This document shows positions 17,310 to 25,707 of a stretch of DNA of 64,000 bases, piece by piece; the first letter of the stretch is position 1, and each line of letters begins with the position of its first letter. The notes under the pieces are model-generated. The model was not told the DNA's origin. It worked only from the letters and a program-made list of their open reading frames with translations, and ran no database searches. This stretch comes from GCA-2861595 sp035525365. Its GTDB lineage: Bacteria; Actinomycetota; Acidimicrobiia; Acidimicrobiales; GCA-2861595. A program made the position numbers and the translations under genes. Where the stretch lies: NCBI GenBank assembly GCA_035525365.1, contig DATLEK010000022.1:22311-86310 (forward strand), in the 5' to 3' direction.

Positions 17310-18606
17310 ACGGGCACGCTCCCTCTTTAACGTGGGTGAGGAACTCGTCCCGGAACATGTTGACGCCCGACTTGATGGATGAGGGGATGGACGGGCCGAG
17401 CACGCAGATCGTGGTCTGCTGGGGCGGCCAGCCGAGACCTGGGGCGATGTTGTCGCAAACGTCGAGGAGCAGCTCGAGGTCCTCTTCGCGTCCCGCACCC
17501 TGCTCTATCCGGCGCATGATCTTCTCCAGCCACCCGCTCCCTTCACGGCAGGGTGTGCACTGACCGCACGACTCGCGGTCGAAGAAACGGGTGATTCGCC
17601 AGACGGCGCGAACGGCGCAGGTGGTTTCGTCCATGACCACCACCGAACCGGACCCGAGCATCGAACCTGCCTTTCCCACGGCGTCCTGATCGAGGGGCAT
17701 GTCGACCTGGTCGGGAGAGAACCACGGCGCGGAGACTCCGCCGGGGATGAATGCCTTCAACTGGTTGCCGTTGCGGATGCCTCCACCCAGGAGCGGGTCT
17801 TCGATCAGGTCCCGGAAAGTGACCTTGGCCATTTCGACCTCGTAGTTACCAGGCCGGTTCACGTGACCCGATACCGAGAAGATGCGTGTTCCGGTGGAAC
17901 GCCCGATGCCCAGAGCGGCGAAGGCCGCTCCCCCGTTCTCGATGATCCAGGGCAGGTTGGACATCGTCTCCACGTTGTTGACCACGGTGGGAGCGCCGTA
18001 GAGCCCGATGGCCGCCGGGAAGAACGGGGGCTTGATCCGGGGAAATCCTCTCTTGCCCTCCAGGCTCTCTATCAGCGCGGTCTCCTCACCGCAGATGTAG
18101 GCACCCGCCCCGGGATGGATCACCACATCGATCGAGAAGCCCGATCCGAAGATGTTCCGGCCCACGGCGCCGTGTTCGTAAGCCTCGTTCACCGCCGCCG
18201 TCATCCGCTCCATGCCCAAGGCGAATTCGCCTCGGACATATATGAAGGCCTGGGCCGCCCCAACGGCGTAAGCACAGATCAACACGCCCTCCAGGATCTG
18301 GTGGGGGTCGGTCTCCAACAGCATGTGGTCCTTGAAAGTGGCCGGCTCGCTCTCGTCGCCGTTCACGACGAGGTAAACGGGCTGCGCCTTCCGCAACATC
18401 GACCACTTCTTGCCGGCCTCGAACCCGGCACCGCCGCGGCCGAGAAGGTTGGACGTGAGGACCTCCTGGGTGATGGCTTCGGGCTCCATGGCGAGCGCCT
18501 TGCGCAGCCCCACGTAGCCACCGTTCTCCAGATAGGCCTTCAGCGTCCACGACTCGGGGATGGCGACTCTTCGGGTGACGATGGGCTTGGCGTCGGTGAG
18601 CGGCAT
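17302..18606 (-). CDS. nuoF: NADH-quinone oxidoreductase subunit F
   Basis: 434 residues from ATG 18606, whose A-T-G-A overlaps the nuoE stop. NADH site: GRGGAGFEAGKKW. FMN site: YICGEETALIESLEGKRGFP. Cluster N3: ESCGQCTPCREG with a distant cysteine in LLLDVCDNIAPGLG. It oxidises NADH and passes electrons to NuoG. Length matches the family. An upstream in-frame TTG/GTG extension was rejected because it lies within nuoE and lacks homology. Confidence 0.97.
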   Translation of the reverse strand: MPLTDAKPIVTRRVAIPESWTLKAYLENGGYVGLRKALAMEPEAITQEVLTSNLLGRGGAGFEAGKKWSMLRKAQPVYLVVNGDESEPATFKDHMLLETDPHQILEGVLICAYAVGAAQAFIYVRGEFALGMERMTAAVNEAYEHGAVGRNIFGSGFSIDVVIHPGAGAYICGEETALIESLEGKRGFPRIKPPFFPAAIGLYGAPTVVNNVETMSNLPWIIENGGAAFAALGIGRSTGTRIFSVSGHVNRPGNYEVEMAKVTFRDLIEDPLLGGGIRNGNQLKAFIPGGVSAPWFSPDQVDMPLDQDAVGKAGSMLGSGSVVVMDETTCAVRAVWRITRFFDRESCGQCTPCREGSGWLEKIMRRIEQGAGREEDLELLLDVCDNIAPGLGWPPQQTTICVLGPSIPSSIKSGVNMFRDEFLTHVKEGACPYG

Positions 18607-19172
18607 CAGGACTCTTCCTCCACTGCACTGCCGGGCAGCCCTACAGCGCGCCGTACGCGACACAGGGTGCCGTGGGGCGGGACCTGATGGGCCAGCTCAC
18701 CGTCACGCAGGTACCCCACGAGCTTGTCGAAGCGCTCGTTCGTGACCGGGCCGAAGAAACGCCAGTTGACGGTGAGGCACGGCGCCGCGCCACACAGAGC
18801 CAGGCACTCCACCTCCTCCAAGGTGAACTCGCCATCCTCGGAGGTGGAGCCGGCCTTGATGCCGAGCTTCTGCTCGGCGTGTTCGAGCAACTCCATACCT
18901 CCGTTCAGGAGACAGGCGATGTTCGTGCACACCGAGACCAGGTGGCGGCCGACCGGTTCGGTGAAGAACATGTCGTAGAAACTGGCTGTGCCGAGAACCT
19001 CGGCAGCGGTGAGCTCGAGCAACTCGGCCACATGGACGATGGCGTCCGGTGTGAGCCACCCGTCCTGCTCCTGGGCGACGTGAAGGATGGGGATCAATGC
19101 CGACCGCGGGACGGGGTAGAGGGCGATCAGGTCCTTGGCCCGCTGGAGGTTTTCCGAGCTCAGCCTGGCCAC
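18606..19172 (-). CDS. nuoE: NADH-quinone oxidoreductase subunit E
   Basis: 188 residues, thioredoxin-like fold with cluster N1a. Ligands are CTNIAC (two cysteines five apart) and ALCGAAPC (two cysteines). The N-terminal helical part contains IPILHVAQEQDGWL, typical of the subunit. The end extends about 25 residues past the domain (VPPHGTLCRVRRAVGLPG). It follows nuoD by 13 bases and is coupled to nuoF by an ATGA. Confidence 0.96.
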   Translation of the reverse strand: MARLSSENLQRAKDLIALYPVPRSALIPILHVAQEQDGWLTPDAIVHVAELLELTAAEVLGTASFYDMFFTEPVGRHLVSVCTNIACLLNGGMELLEHAEQKLGIKAGSTSEDGEFTLEEVECLALCGAAPCLTVNWRFFGPVTNERFDKLVGYLRDGELAHQVPPHGTLCRVRRAVGLPGSAVEEES

Positions 19173-19185
19173 GTGTGCCCGCCTC

Positions 19186-20520
19186 TCAACGGTCCACTCC
19201 GCCCATGACCGGATCGATGGAGGAGATGACGGCCACGGCGTCGGCGATCATGCCGCCCCGCAGCATGACGGGCAGGCTCTGGAGGTTGGCGAACGAAGGG
19301 TCCCGCATGTGGAAGCGGTACGGCTTGGCCGAACCGTCCGAGACCAGGTACCCGCCAAGCTCTCCCCTGGGCGACTCGACGGCGACGTAGACCTCACCCT
19401 CGGGAACCTTGAAACCTTCGGTGAAGAGCTTGAAGTGGTGGATGAGCGCCTCCATGGACTCATCGATGCGCGCACGGGGTGGCGGAGTCACCTTCTTGTC
19501 CTGCACGCGGTAGTCGCCCGGCGGCATGAGGTCCACGATCTGGCGAATGATGTGGAGAGACTCGCGCATCTCGTTGAGCCGCACGGCATAGCGGTCGAAG
19601 GCGTCGCCGTAGGTACCCACCACGACGTTGAACTCGAGCTGGTCGTAGAACAGGTAGGGCAGGTCACGGCGGATGTCCCACGGAGTCCCCGTAGCTCGGA
19701 GAATCGGACCGGTGGCCGACAGGGCGATGGCCTGCTCGGCGGTGAGGACGCCGACGCCCTGGGTGCGCTGCTGGAAGATGGGCTGCCCGGTGATGAGGGT
19801 GTCGTACTCCTCCAGGCGGGGGGGGATGGCATCGCAGATGGCCAGCACGTCCTCCCGCCAGCCGTCCGGCAGGTCGGCGGCGACACCGCCGGGCCGGATG
19901 AAGTTGTGGTTCATCCGCAGGCCCGTGGTCTTTTCGAAAAAGGCGAGGATCGTCTCGCGCTCCCGCCAGCCGTAGAGCATCATGGAGATGGCCCCGACGT
20001 CCATCCCGTTGGTGGCCATGAACAAAAGGTGCGACGACACCCGGTTCAGCTCCATCAGCAACATGCGGATCCAGGTGGCCCGCGGCGGCACCTCTACGTC
20101 GAGGAGCGCCTCCACGGTGAGCGAGAACACGCTCTCGTTGAAGAAATTGGCCAGGTAATCCATGCGGGTCACGTTGCTCGACCCCTGGATGTACATGAGC
20201 TCTTCCTGGGTCTTCTCGATTCCTGTGTGCAGGTACCCGATCACCGGCTTGGACCGCAGCACCGTCTCGCCCTGCAGCTCGAGCATCACCCGCAGGACGC
20301 CGTGCGTGGACGGGTGCTGGGGACCCATGTTGATGATCATGGTGTCGTCGTCGTCGACCGATTCGAGGTTGTAGTCGCCGGGATCGAGCGCCGCGCCTTC
20401 AGGAAGGCGGAGCACCGAACCCTCCTCCCGCAGGAGCTCGGCCGCGTCGGTGCCGCTCCGGGCGCCCATCTCCTGCGCGCCTTCTGAGGTCTCCGCCATG
20501 TTGTGGCTCGTCGACGTCAT
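19186..20520 (-). CDS. nuoD: NADH-quinone oxidoreductase subunit D
   Basis: 444 residues. The conserved segments MGPQHPSTHGVLR (quinone-site histidine), GYLHTGIEKTQEE, RMDYLANFFNE and ESPRGELGGYLVSDG identify the 49-kDa subunit that forms the quinone pocket with NuoB. The first 60 residues are acidic and less conserved. The gene lies four bases after nuoC. Confidence 0.97.
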   Translation of the reverse strand: MTSTSHNMAETSEGAQEMGARSGTDAAELLREEGSVLRLPEGAALDPGDYNLESVDDDDTMIINMGPQHPSTHGVLRVMLELQGETVLRSKPVIGYLHTGIEKTQEELMYIQGSSNVTRMDYLANFFNESVFSLTVEALLDVEVPPRATWIRMLLMELNRVSSHLLFMATNGMDVGAISMMLYGWRERETILAFFEKTTGLRMNHNFIRPGGVAADLPDGWREDVLAICDAIPPRLEEYDTLITGQPIFQQRTQGVGVLTAEQAIALSATGPILRATGTPWDIRRDLPYLFYDQLEFNVVVGTYGDAFDRYAVRLNEMRESLHIIRQIVDLMPPGDYRVQDKKVTPPPRARIDESMEALIHHFKLFTEGFKVPEGEVYVAVESPRGELGGYLVSDGSAKPYRFHMRDPSFANLQSLPVMLRGGMIADAVAVISSIDPVMGGVDR

Positions 20521-20524
20521 CGGC

Positions 20525-21049
20525 TCACCTCCCGAGCGGGGCGGCCTTGAACTGCACCGGTACCCGTCCGACGGCGTAGTCCTTGCGTAGCGGGTGCCCT
20601 TCCCAGTCCTCGGGCATCATGATGCGGGTCAGGTCCGGGTGCCCCTCGAAGCGGATGCCCATGAGGTCGAAGGCCTCCCGCTCCATGGCCTCTGTTCCGG
20701 GATGGACCGAGAAGAGTGATGCGACGGTCGGGTCCCCCTCCGGGACCTGCACCCGGATCCGCAGGCGCCGGTGCTGAGACAGCGACGTGAGGTTGACCAC
20801 CACCTCGAACCGGGCGGCGTTCACCCCCTCGGGAAGTGTTCGTCCGCAGTGCGTGAGATAGTCGACGGCACAGAGGTCGCTGCACAGGTTGAATCCTTCG
20901 GCGTAGAGCGCCTCCACCGCGGCCAGGTAGCCATCCCGGTCCGGATGGATCACCTGCTGCCCGTGCGGCCACGACACCGGCGCCCCGTGGAGCACCTCCG
21001 GCGCGGGGGCGTCCTCCTGGACTTCGCCTTCTGGAACCGTGCCCGTCAC
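20525..21049 (-). CDS. nuoC: NADH-quinone oxidoreductase subunit C
   Basis: 174 residues from GTG 21049, whose GTGA overlaps the nuoB stop; the longer open frame is out of frame with nuoB coding sequence and rejected. The 30-kDa subunit signature is clear: EREAFDLMGIRFEGHPDLTR, then MPEDWEGHPLRKDY. The N-terminus (about 25 residues, VPEGEVQEDAPAPE) is acidic and variable. It binds NuoD in the connecting arm. Confidence 0.95.
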   Translation of the reverse strand: MTGTVPEGEVQEDAPAPEVLHGAPVSWPHGQQVIHPDRDGYLAAVEALYAEGFNLCSDLCAVDYLTHCGRTLPEGVNAARFEVVVNLTSLSQHRRLRIRVQVPEGDPTVASLFSVHPGTEAMEREAFDLMGIRFEGHPDLTRIMMPEDWEGHPLRKDYAVGRVPVQFKAAPLGR

Positions 21050-21555
21050 GCCGGCTGCCCGATCACCAGGGGCGCCCCGCCGGGGCGGCGGGTGATCTCT
21101 CCGGTGCGGATCTTGTCGTGCAGGGTGATGATGGAGTGCAGCAGGGTCTCGGGGCCTGGTGGGCAACCCGGCGCGTAGACATCGACGGGAACGATCTGGT
21201 CCACACCCTGGACGATGGCGTAGTTGTTGAACATACCGCCCGAAGAGGCGCACACGCCCATGGAGATGACCCACTTCGGCTCCATCATCTGGTCGTACAC
21301 CTGACGCAGCACCGGCGCCATCTTCTGGCTCACCCGGCCGGCCACGATCATGAGGTCGGCCTGGCGGGGGGAGGAGCGGAACACCTCCATTCCGAACCGG
21401 GCGATGTCGAAGTTGGAGGCGCCGGTGGCCATCATCTCGATGGCACAGCAGGCAAGACCGAAGGTGGCGGGCCACAGGCTGTTCTGGCGGGCCCACTTGA
21501 CCACCTCTTCCAGAGTCCCGGTGAGGAAGTTGTGGTTGAGCGACTCCAGGCCCAT
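21046..21555 (-). CDS. nuoB: NADH-quinone oxidoreductase subunit B
   Basis: 169 residues from ATG 21555, five bases after the nuoA stop. Cluster N2 ligands are in GLACCAIEMM (adjacent cysteines), GVCASSGG and YAPGCPPGPE. This is the last iron-sulphur cluster before quinone. The GAS-NFDIARFGME segment lines the quinone pocket. Length is normal for the family. Confidence 0.97.
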   Translation of the reverse strand: MGLESLNHNFLTGTLEEVVKWARQNSLWPATFGLACCAIEMMATGASNFDIARFGMEVFRSSPRQADLMIVAGRVSQKMAPVLRQVYDQMMEPKWVISMGVCASSGGMFNNYAIVQGVDQIVPVDVYAPGCPPGPETLLHSIITLHDKIRTGEITRRPGGAPLVIGQPA

Positions 21556-21560
21556 GGGTA

Positions 21561-22016
21561 CTAAGCCGCCTCGACGGTCTGGCCGCTGCGGTTGATGCGG
21601 CGGATGGTGGAGCCGGTGGTGCGTCCCGCACCCGAAGCGTCTCCGGGGCGAGTGGGGCGGGCCGGACCCCAGTCGAGGGCACCGTTGCTGATCAGGTACA
21701 CGAACGACACGAACACGGCCACCGCGAACACGACCATCTCGATGAGGCCGAACAGCTCGAGCTGGCGGAAAATGACGGCCCATGGATAGAGGAAGATGAT
21801 CTCGATGTCGAAGATGATGAAGATCATGGCGACCAGGTAGAAGCGCACCGGGAACCGCTCGGCCGGCTCCCGATCAGGAACGATCCCGCACTCGTAGGGG
21901 GCCGATTTGGCCGCCGTGGGCTTCCGTGGAGCCATGAGCGCCGAGGCCAGGAAGGACCCGCCCGCGAAGACGAGGGCCAACACCAACATTGTCAGGATGG
22001 GCAGGTATTCGCTCAC
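21561..22016 (-). CDS. nuoA: NADH-quinone oxidoreductase subunit A
   Basis: 151 residues with three membrane helices. YECGIVPDREPAERFPVRFY, VAMIFIIFDIEIIFLYPWA are the conserved loop and helix carrying acidic proton-path residues. The C-terminal 35 residues after the third helix are polar, Arg/Gly/Thr-rich and longer than usual. It is the first nuo gene, but only 22 bases separate it from the membrane-protein gene upstream, so nuo is probably read together with the bc-complex genes. Confidence 0.96.
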   Translation of the reverse strand: MSEYLPILTMLVLALVFAGGSFLASALMAPRKPTAAKSAPYECGIVPDREPAERFPVRFYLVAMIFIIFDIEIIFLYPWAVIFRQLELFGLIEMVVFAVAVFVSFVYLISNGALDWGPARPTRPGDASGAGRTTGSTIRRINRSGQTVEAA

Positions 22017-22038
22017 GTGGGCCTCCTCCGCGCTGAGG

Positions 22039-22815
22039 CTACGCCACCGCCGCCTCGGCCCGCTGACGCATGATCTCCCGGTCTCTCTGGTGGAGCGAGT
22101 AACAGGTCACGCCGAAGAAGATCGAAGACGCCAACATGAACAGGAACGGCGGGAACCTCAGGTTGCCGAGGTCCCGGATCATGATGATCGAGGTGGTGGG
22201 AGCAGTGAGGTCGATCTGGGGCTTGAGGCCCGGCACCGTCTCGTCGAAGAACGACGGCTTCACCCGCACCATGGCGTAGTGGGGCCGGTGACGCAGGGTG
22301 AGGAAGTAGTCCTCCCCACCCTTGCGGTAGCCGTCGAGCAGCACGTAGTCCTCGGTCTTCTTGAAAGGCGACTCGAACACTGCTTCCGGTTCCGCGCCTC
22401 CGGCCTCTTCGCCATGGGCGGGAGCCTCGGCCACGGCAGGCGCGAGGATACGGTCGGCGGCAGCCTGGGCGTCAGCCAGCTCGGCGTCACCGGGCGGTAG
22501 CGGCTTCCACTTCTCAGGGAACCCGGCAACCGCCTCCTCCGTCGCCTGGGCCACTTCTCCGTTCACCACCTCGAGGACCGTCCATGCGGGATCCGCCCCC
22601 TTCAGGCCGATCCCGAACACCATCCAGACCGCACCCATGACGGCCATCCACCCGGACAGCCCGGCGACGGCGAGCAGTAACCCGATCCGTGCACCCATGT
22701 TGGTGGCCAGCAACATGTACACGCTGCCGATCAGGACGAAGATCCCCGCCAGCACGATGGACGCTCCTCGAATCTGGGGGTCCCAGGTCAAGGCGGCGAG
22801 GAGGGACACCATCAA
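22039..22815 (-). CDS. Unrecognised membrane protein between bc complex and nuo genes
   Basis: 258 residues I cannot assign to a family. Two hydrophobic helices lie near residues 17-40 (SIVLAGIFVLIGSVYMLLA) and 43-70 (LLLAVAGLSGWMAVMGAVW), a soluble stretch of about 145 residues follows with an Ala/Glu-rich section, and a final helix lies near 222-243 (FPPFLFMLASSIFFGVTC), ending with a basic-acidic tail. Its start overlaps the stop of the dihaem cytochrome gene by four bases and its end lies 22 bases before nuoA. No haem, iron-sulphur or nucleotide motif is visible. The context suggests an accessory subunit or assembly factor of the bc complex or of a complex I-bc contact, which is inference. 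Confidence 0.75.
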   Translation of the reverse strand: MMVSLLAALTWDPQIRGASIVLAGIFVLIGSVYMLLATNMGARIGLLLAVAGLSGWMAVMGAVWMVFGIGLKGADPAWTVLEVVNGEVAQATEEAVAGFPEKWKPLPPGDAELADAQAAADRILAPAVAEAPAHGEEAGGAEPEAVFESPFKKTEDYVLLDGYRKGGEDYFLTLRHRPHYAMVRVKPSFFDETVPGLKPQIDLTAPTTSIIMIRDLGNLRFPPFLFMLASSIFFGVTCYSLHQRDREIMRQRAEAAVA

Positions 22816-23843
22816 AGGCTCCGTTCGTAGGCCACGATGGCCTCGATCTGTTCCAGTGTCAGGACCTTGGAGAAGAAGGGCATTCCTCCACCCTCGTAGC
22901 CGAGAACGCCGCGATCTCCATAGTTACGGCCGTACGGGGCACCGGGGTCCCCGGGCGAACCTTCACTCACGAACTCGACATGGTCGGCGACGTTGGGGAA
23001 CTGGCGAAGAGTGGCACCGGCGGTGAGGGCCGGGCCGAAGGCTCCACCGGCCGGCTCCTCCGGCTCGCCGTACGACCAGCCCTTGGTGTGGCAGCGGGCG
23101 CAGAAGCCGTCGAACAGCTTCGGTCCGTCGGTGCCGTACTCCTTCAACGCCCGCTGCTGCGCCGTTTTCGTATCGATGGCGATGCTCTCGAGGTAGGCGA
23201 TGAGGTCGGTGATCTGCTGGTCGTTCATGGGGCCACCGCCGAGCACGCCCCACGGCGGCATCGGGGTGTTGAGTCGCCCGTAGACGAGAACCGCCTTGAG
23301 CTGGTCCTTGGTGTACGTGCGGGCGACGGCGTCCAGAGGCGGTGCCGCCCATTGAACCTGCCGTGGGGGGTTCTCGGTGTTGACGGGGTCGGCCAACGAG
23401 TAGGTGGCGGCACCGCCCTGACCCTCGGTGCCGTGACAGCCCCCGCAGCCGAACTTCCCGATGTTGCCGGCCGGCACCGGCGAGTCCGCCGGCTGGAAGA
23501 GGACGAATCCGCGCTTGGCGGCACGATGGTCGAACCCCCGCTCGGCACCGGCCTGGCGTCCCGGTTCGTTGGCCCAGTAGACGGGGAGGCCGACGGCCAC
23601 TATGACCATGAGCACCAGGGCGGCCAGAAGGGCCCGGTCGAGCCGCGGTCCCTCCAGCCCTTCGTCGTCGAAGTAGGGTTTGCGGTTCGGTGCGAGCTCT
23701 ATCTCCGAGCCGACCGGAGGCTTCTCGGGCCGGCGCAGGTGACTGGCGATGTAGGCCAGCCATCCGATGAGAAGGAGGATGACGGTGACCGCACCGAGCT
23801 TCTGCTGAGCGCTGACGGCCAGCACAAGGGCAACTTCGCTCAT
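22812..23843 (-). CDS. Membrane-anchored dihaem cytochrome c of the bc complex
   Basis: 343 residues. An N-terminal helix (about 6-32) and a second hydrophobic helix (about 70-90, LLAALVLMVIVAVGLPVYWA) flank a short cytoplasmic loop; the rest is outside the cell membrane. Two c-type haem sites are visible: CGGCH near residue 132 and CARCH near residue 248. Axial methionine candidates are in NTPMPPWGV and GGMPFFSK. It should take electrons from the Rieske protein and hand them to the terminal oxidase, the role played by QcrC in mycobacteria, though its two-helix N-terminal anchor differs from the single C-terminal helix there. It overlaps the Rieske gene by four bases. Confidence 0.88.
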   Translation of the reverse strand: MSEVALVLAVSAQQKLGAVTVILLLIGWLAYIASHLRRPEKPPVGSEIELAPNRKPYFDDEGLEGPRLDRALLAALVLMVIVAVGLPVYWANEPGRQAGAERGFDHRAAKRGFVLFQPADSPVPAGNIGKFGCGGCHGTEGQGGAATYSLADPVNTENPPRQVQWAAPPLDAVARTYTKDQLKAVLVYGRLNTPMPPWGVLGGGPMNDQQITDLIAYLESIAIDTKTAQQRALKEYGTDGPKLFDGFCARCHTKGWSYGEPEEPAGGAFGPALTAGATLRQFPNVADHVEFVSEGSPGDPGAPYGRNYGDRGVLGYEGGGMPFFSKVLTLEQIEAIVAYERSL

Positions 23844-24664
23844 GCGCAGTGTGGCCCTTCAGCCTCCTGGCCCGTGGTGTTGACGCCGACCGGCGGGCCC
23901 TGGATGACCACTTTGGTGTCGACCATGATGAACCCGCCGTCGATCTCGATGCCGAAGCGGTCCAAACCTCGCGGAGCAGGACCGCCCTTCTTCTCGCCCA
24001 CCCGGTTGTACCTGGACCCGTGGCAGGGGCACTCGAACCACTGGGCGCTCTTGCACCACGGCACCCGGCAGCCCAAGTGGACACACTTCTGGTACAGCGC
24101 CACCACACCCTCCTTCATGCCATCGAGCACGGCACCGGTGTAGGCGGCCTCGGCTTTCGGTATGGCCGAGGACGGATAGGTGGTGATCCACGTCCGGGCC
24201 GAAGCCAGGTAGAAGGGAACCTTCGTGGCGTTGATCTCAGAAACGATCTCGTCCAGCTTGCCGGCCTTGATCTTCGACCCGAACCCGCCGGACAGCGTGG
24301 GCCAGAGGAAGCCGATGGATGCCGCTCCGAAACCGGCCAACCCGAGACCGAAGAAGTTGACGATGCTCCGGTTGAGGAACTGCCGCCGGGTGACACCCAG
24401 CGTCTCCGGGTCCATAGGCGCCCGCAGCGCCGGCGGCGCCGAAGCCGGCGCAACGGTGAGGCCTCCACCGCTCTCCCGCTCCGCCTCAGCCGACCGCTCC
24501 ACCGCCCGCCCCGACGGCCCAGAGGGGGCAGCGTCGGCCGGCGCGGCATCAGCCTTGCCGAGAGCCGCGGTCCTGTCACGACGCGACGAGGTGGTGAACA
24601 CGAACAGCGCACCCAGACCGATGACGACGAGAACGCCGATGACGACGATGGCACTAGAGGACAT
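23840..24664 (-). CDS. qcrA: Rieske [2Fe-2S] protein of the bc complex
   Basis: 274 residues from ATG 24664. An open frame extends upstream, but it is made of the palindromic repeat region and looks non-coding. Helix one is near residues 5-25 (VVIGVLVVIGLGALFVF). After an Ala/Pro/Ser-rich linker comes TRRQFLNRS, a twin-arginine-like motif, and a second helix (FFGLGLAGFGAASIGFLWP). The cluster motifs are CVHLGCRVPWC and CPCHGSRYN, with two cysteines and two histidines as ligands and an extra cysteine pair for the disulphide. It takes an electron from menaquinol and passes it to the cytochrome c. It overlaps the dihaem cytochrome gene. Confidence 0.93.
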   Translation of the reverse strand: MSSSAIVVIGVLVVIGLGALFVFTTSSRRDRTAALGKADAAPADAAPSGPSGRAVERSAEAERESGGGLTVAPASAPPALRAPMDPETLGVTRRQFLNRSIVNFFGLGLAGFGAASIGFLWPTLSGGFGSKIKAGKLDEIVSEINATKVPFYLASARTWITTYPSSAIPKAEAAYTGAVLDGMKEGVVALYQKCVHLGCRVPWCKSAQWFECPCHGSRYNRVGEKKGGPAPRGLDRFGIEIDGGFIMVDTKVVIQGPPVGVNTTGQEAEGPHCA

Positions 24665-24676
24665 GGTTCTCCCAGG

Positions 24677-24846
24677 CGGCGGCCACTGACGCCGCCGAAG
24701 GCGGCCCCCAAGGCTGCCGCCCCGTCGTTGCGGCGGCCACTGACGCCGCCGAAGGCGGCCCCCCCGGCTGCCGCCAAGAAGAGGAGCGCGGAGCCCGATC
24801 CCGCTCCGCGGGTCGGGCGGAGCCCGATCGAGATCGGCGAGCAAGC
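24677..24846. repeat. Palindrome-rich repeated spacer between cytochrome b subunit IV and Rieske genes
   Basis: Two 45-base direct copies (24677-24721 and 24731-24775) differ at two positions. Each contains GCCGCCGAAGGCGGC, a perfect six-base-pair stem with a GAA loop, and a second possible pairing GGCGGC/GCCGCC. Further on, GCGGAGCCCGATC occurs twice, and GCAAGCTCTGCTTGC (about 24842-24856) is another perfect hairpin. The stretch is transcribed but probably not translated. It may set relative expression or protect the 3' end of the upstream message. Confidence 0.7.
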
Positions 24847-24865
24847 TCTGCTTGCGAGGCGAAAC

Positions 24866-25642
24866 TCATAGGTCGAAGATTTCGTGGACGCCCTGGTGCC
24901 AGGGAAGGATGAAGTTGAAGCCTTCGCCGCGGAAGAACGATCCGATGATGACGAGGGTGGCCCAGAACATCAGGAACAGCGTCATGAGAGCAATGGCGAA
25001 CTTCCGGTCTTCGGGCTTGCTGTTGGGGTTCTTGTCGATGAAGCCGGCGGCCCCGATTACGAAAAGGCCCATTCCCGGGATGGTGACTCCGGCGACCATC
25101 GGGTGGAACATGGTGAGCAGTTCCTGAAGACCGAGAAAGTACCAAGGCGCCTTGGAGGGGTTGGGCGTGAGGTTGGGGTTCGCCATCCCGAGCAGGGGTG
25201 CGTTGACGAAGGCCGAGAATACGAACACGAAGGCGGTCATGGCCAGAGTGGCGATGAACTCGCCGATGAGAAGGTGGGGCCAGACGTGCACCTTGTCGGT
25301 GGGCGTGGCCTTGACGTCCTGGATCGATCCGGCTTTGACCACGGTGAGCAGGCGCTGGGTGTGGCCGGCGGGACCGACCATTCCGGCCGCCGGGGCCTGG
25401 GCGCCGGCGGACGCAGCCGCGCCGGTGGCCACAGGAGCCGTTGCTGTGGCCGTACCGCCACCGCCACCGCTCTGGCCCTCACCGCCGCTGCTCTGGAGCA
25501 GGCCGGCGGGGATCTTGTCGGGGTCGCCGGCCGGGGCATCGCCTCCGCCGCCGTCTCCGGGTGCCCCGCCGCCACCCTGGCCGGCGAGGAAGGCGCGCCG
25601 CTCCTGGGAACGGCGCAGAAGGTGTTCGGGAACCTCAGCCAT
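24866..25642 (-). CDS. Cytochrome b C-terminal (subunit IV-like) protein of the bc complex
   Basis: 258 residues. The first 19 residues (AEVPEHLLRRSQERRAFL) are a basic motif also found at the start of the monohaem cytochrome encoded at 27593. Residues about 20-95 are a Gly/Ala-rich linker. From residue 100 the sequence matches the C-terminal half of cytochrome b: VWPHLLIGEFIATL, then LTPNPSKAPWYFLGLQELLT (PEWY-like quinol-site position here APWY), and three helices ending in a polar tail. It should build the quinol-oxidation site with the b6-like protein. Split cytochrome b is the b6f/Bacillus arrangement rather than the fused mycobacterial one. Confidence 0.9.
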   Translation of the reverse strand: MAEVPEHLLRRSQERRAFLAGQGGGGAPGDGGGGDAPAGDPDKIPAGLLQSSGGEGQSGGGGGTATATAPVATGAAASAGAQAPAAGMVGPAGHTQRLLTVVKAGSIQDVKATPTDKVHVWPHLLIGEFIATLAMTAFVFVFSAFVNAPLLGMANPNLTPNPSKAPWYFLGLQELLTMFHPMVAGVTIPGMGLFVIGAAGFIDKNPNSKPEDRKFAIALMTLFLMFWATLVIIGSFFRGEGFNFILPWHQGVHEIFDL

Positions 25643-25707
25643 GGCTGCCTCCGCAGGCTCGCAGGGTTGGGGCAGATGCTGTCATCAGCGGCTGGATCAT
25701 CATCGTC

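Noticed and set aside
24677..24846. N-terminal extension of the Rieske protein through the repeat region
   Set aside because: The extension translates to Arg/Gly/Pro repeats generated by the palindromes, and a normal Rieske start with a membrane helix lies at 24664.
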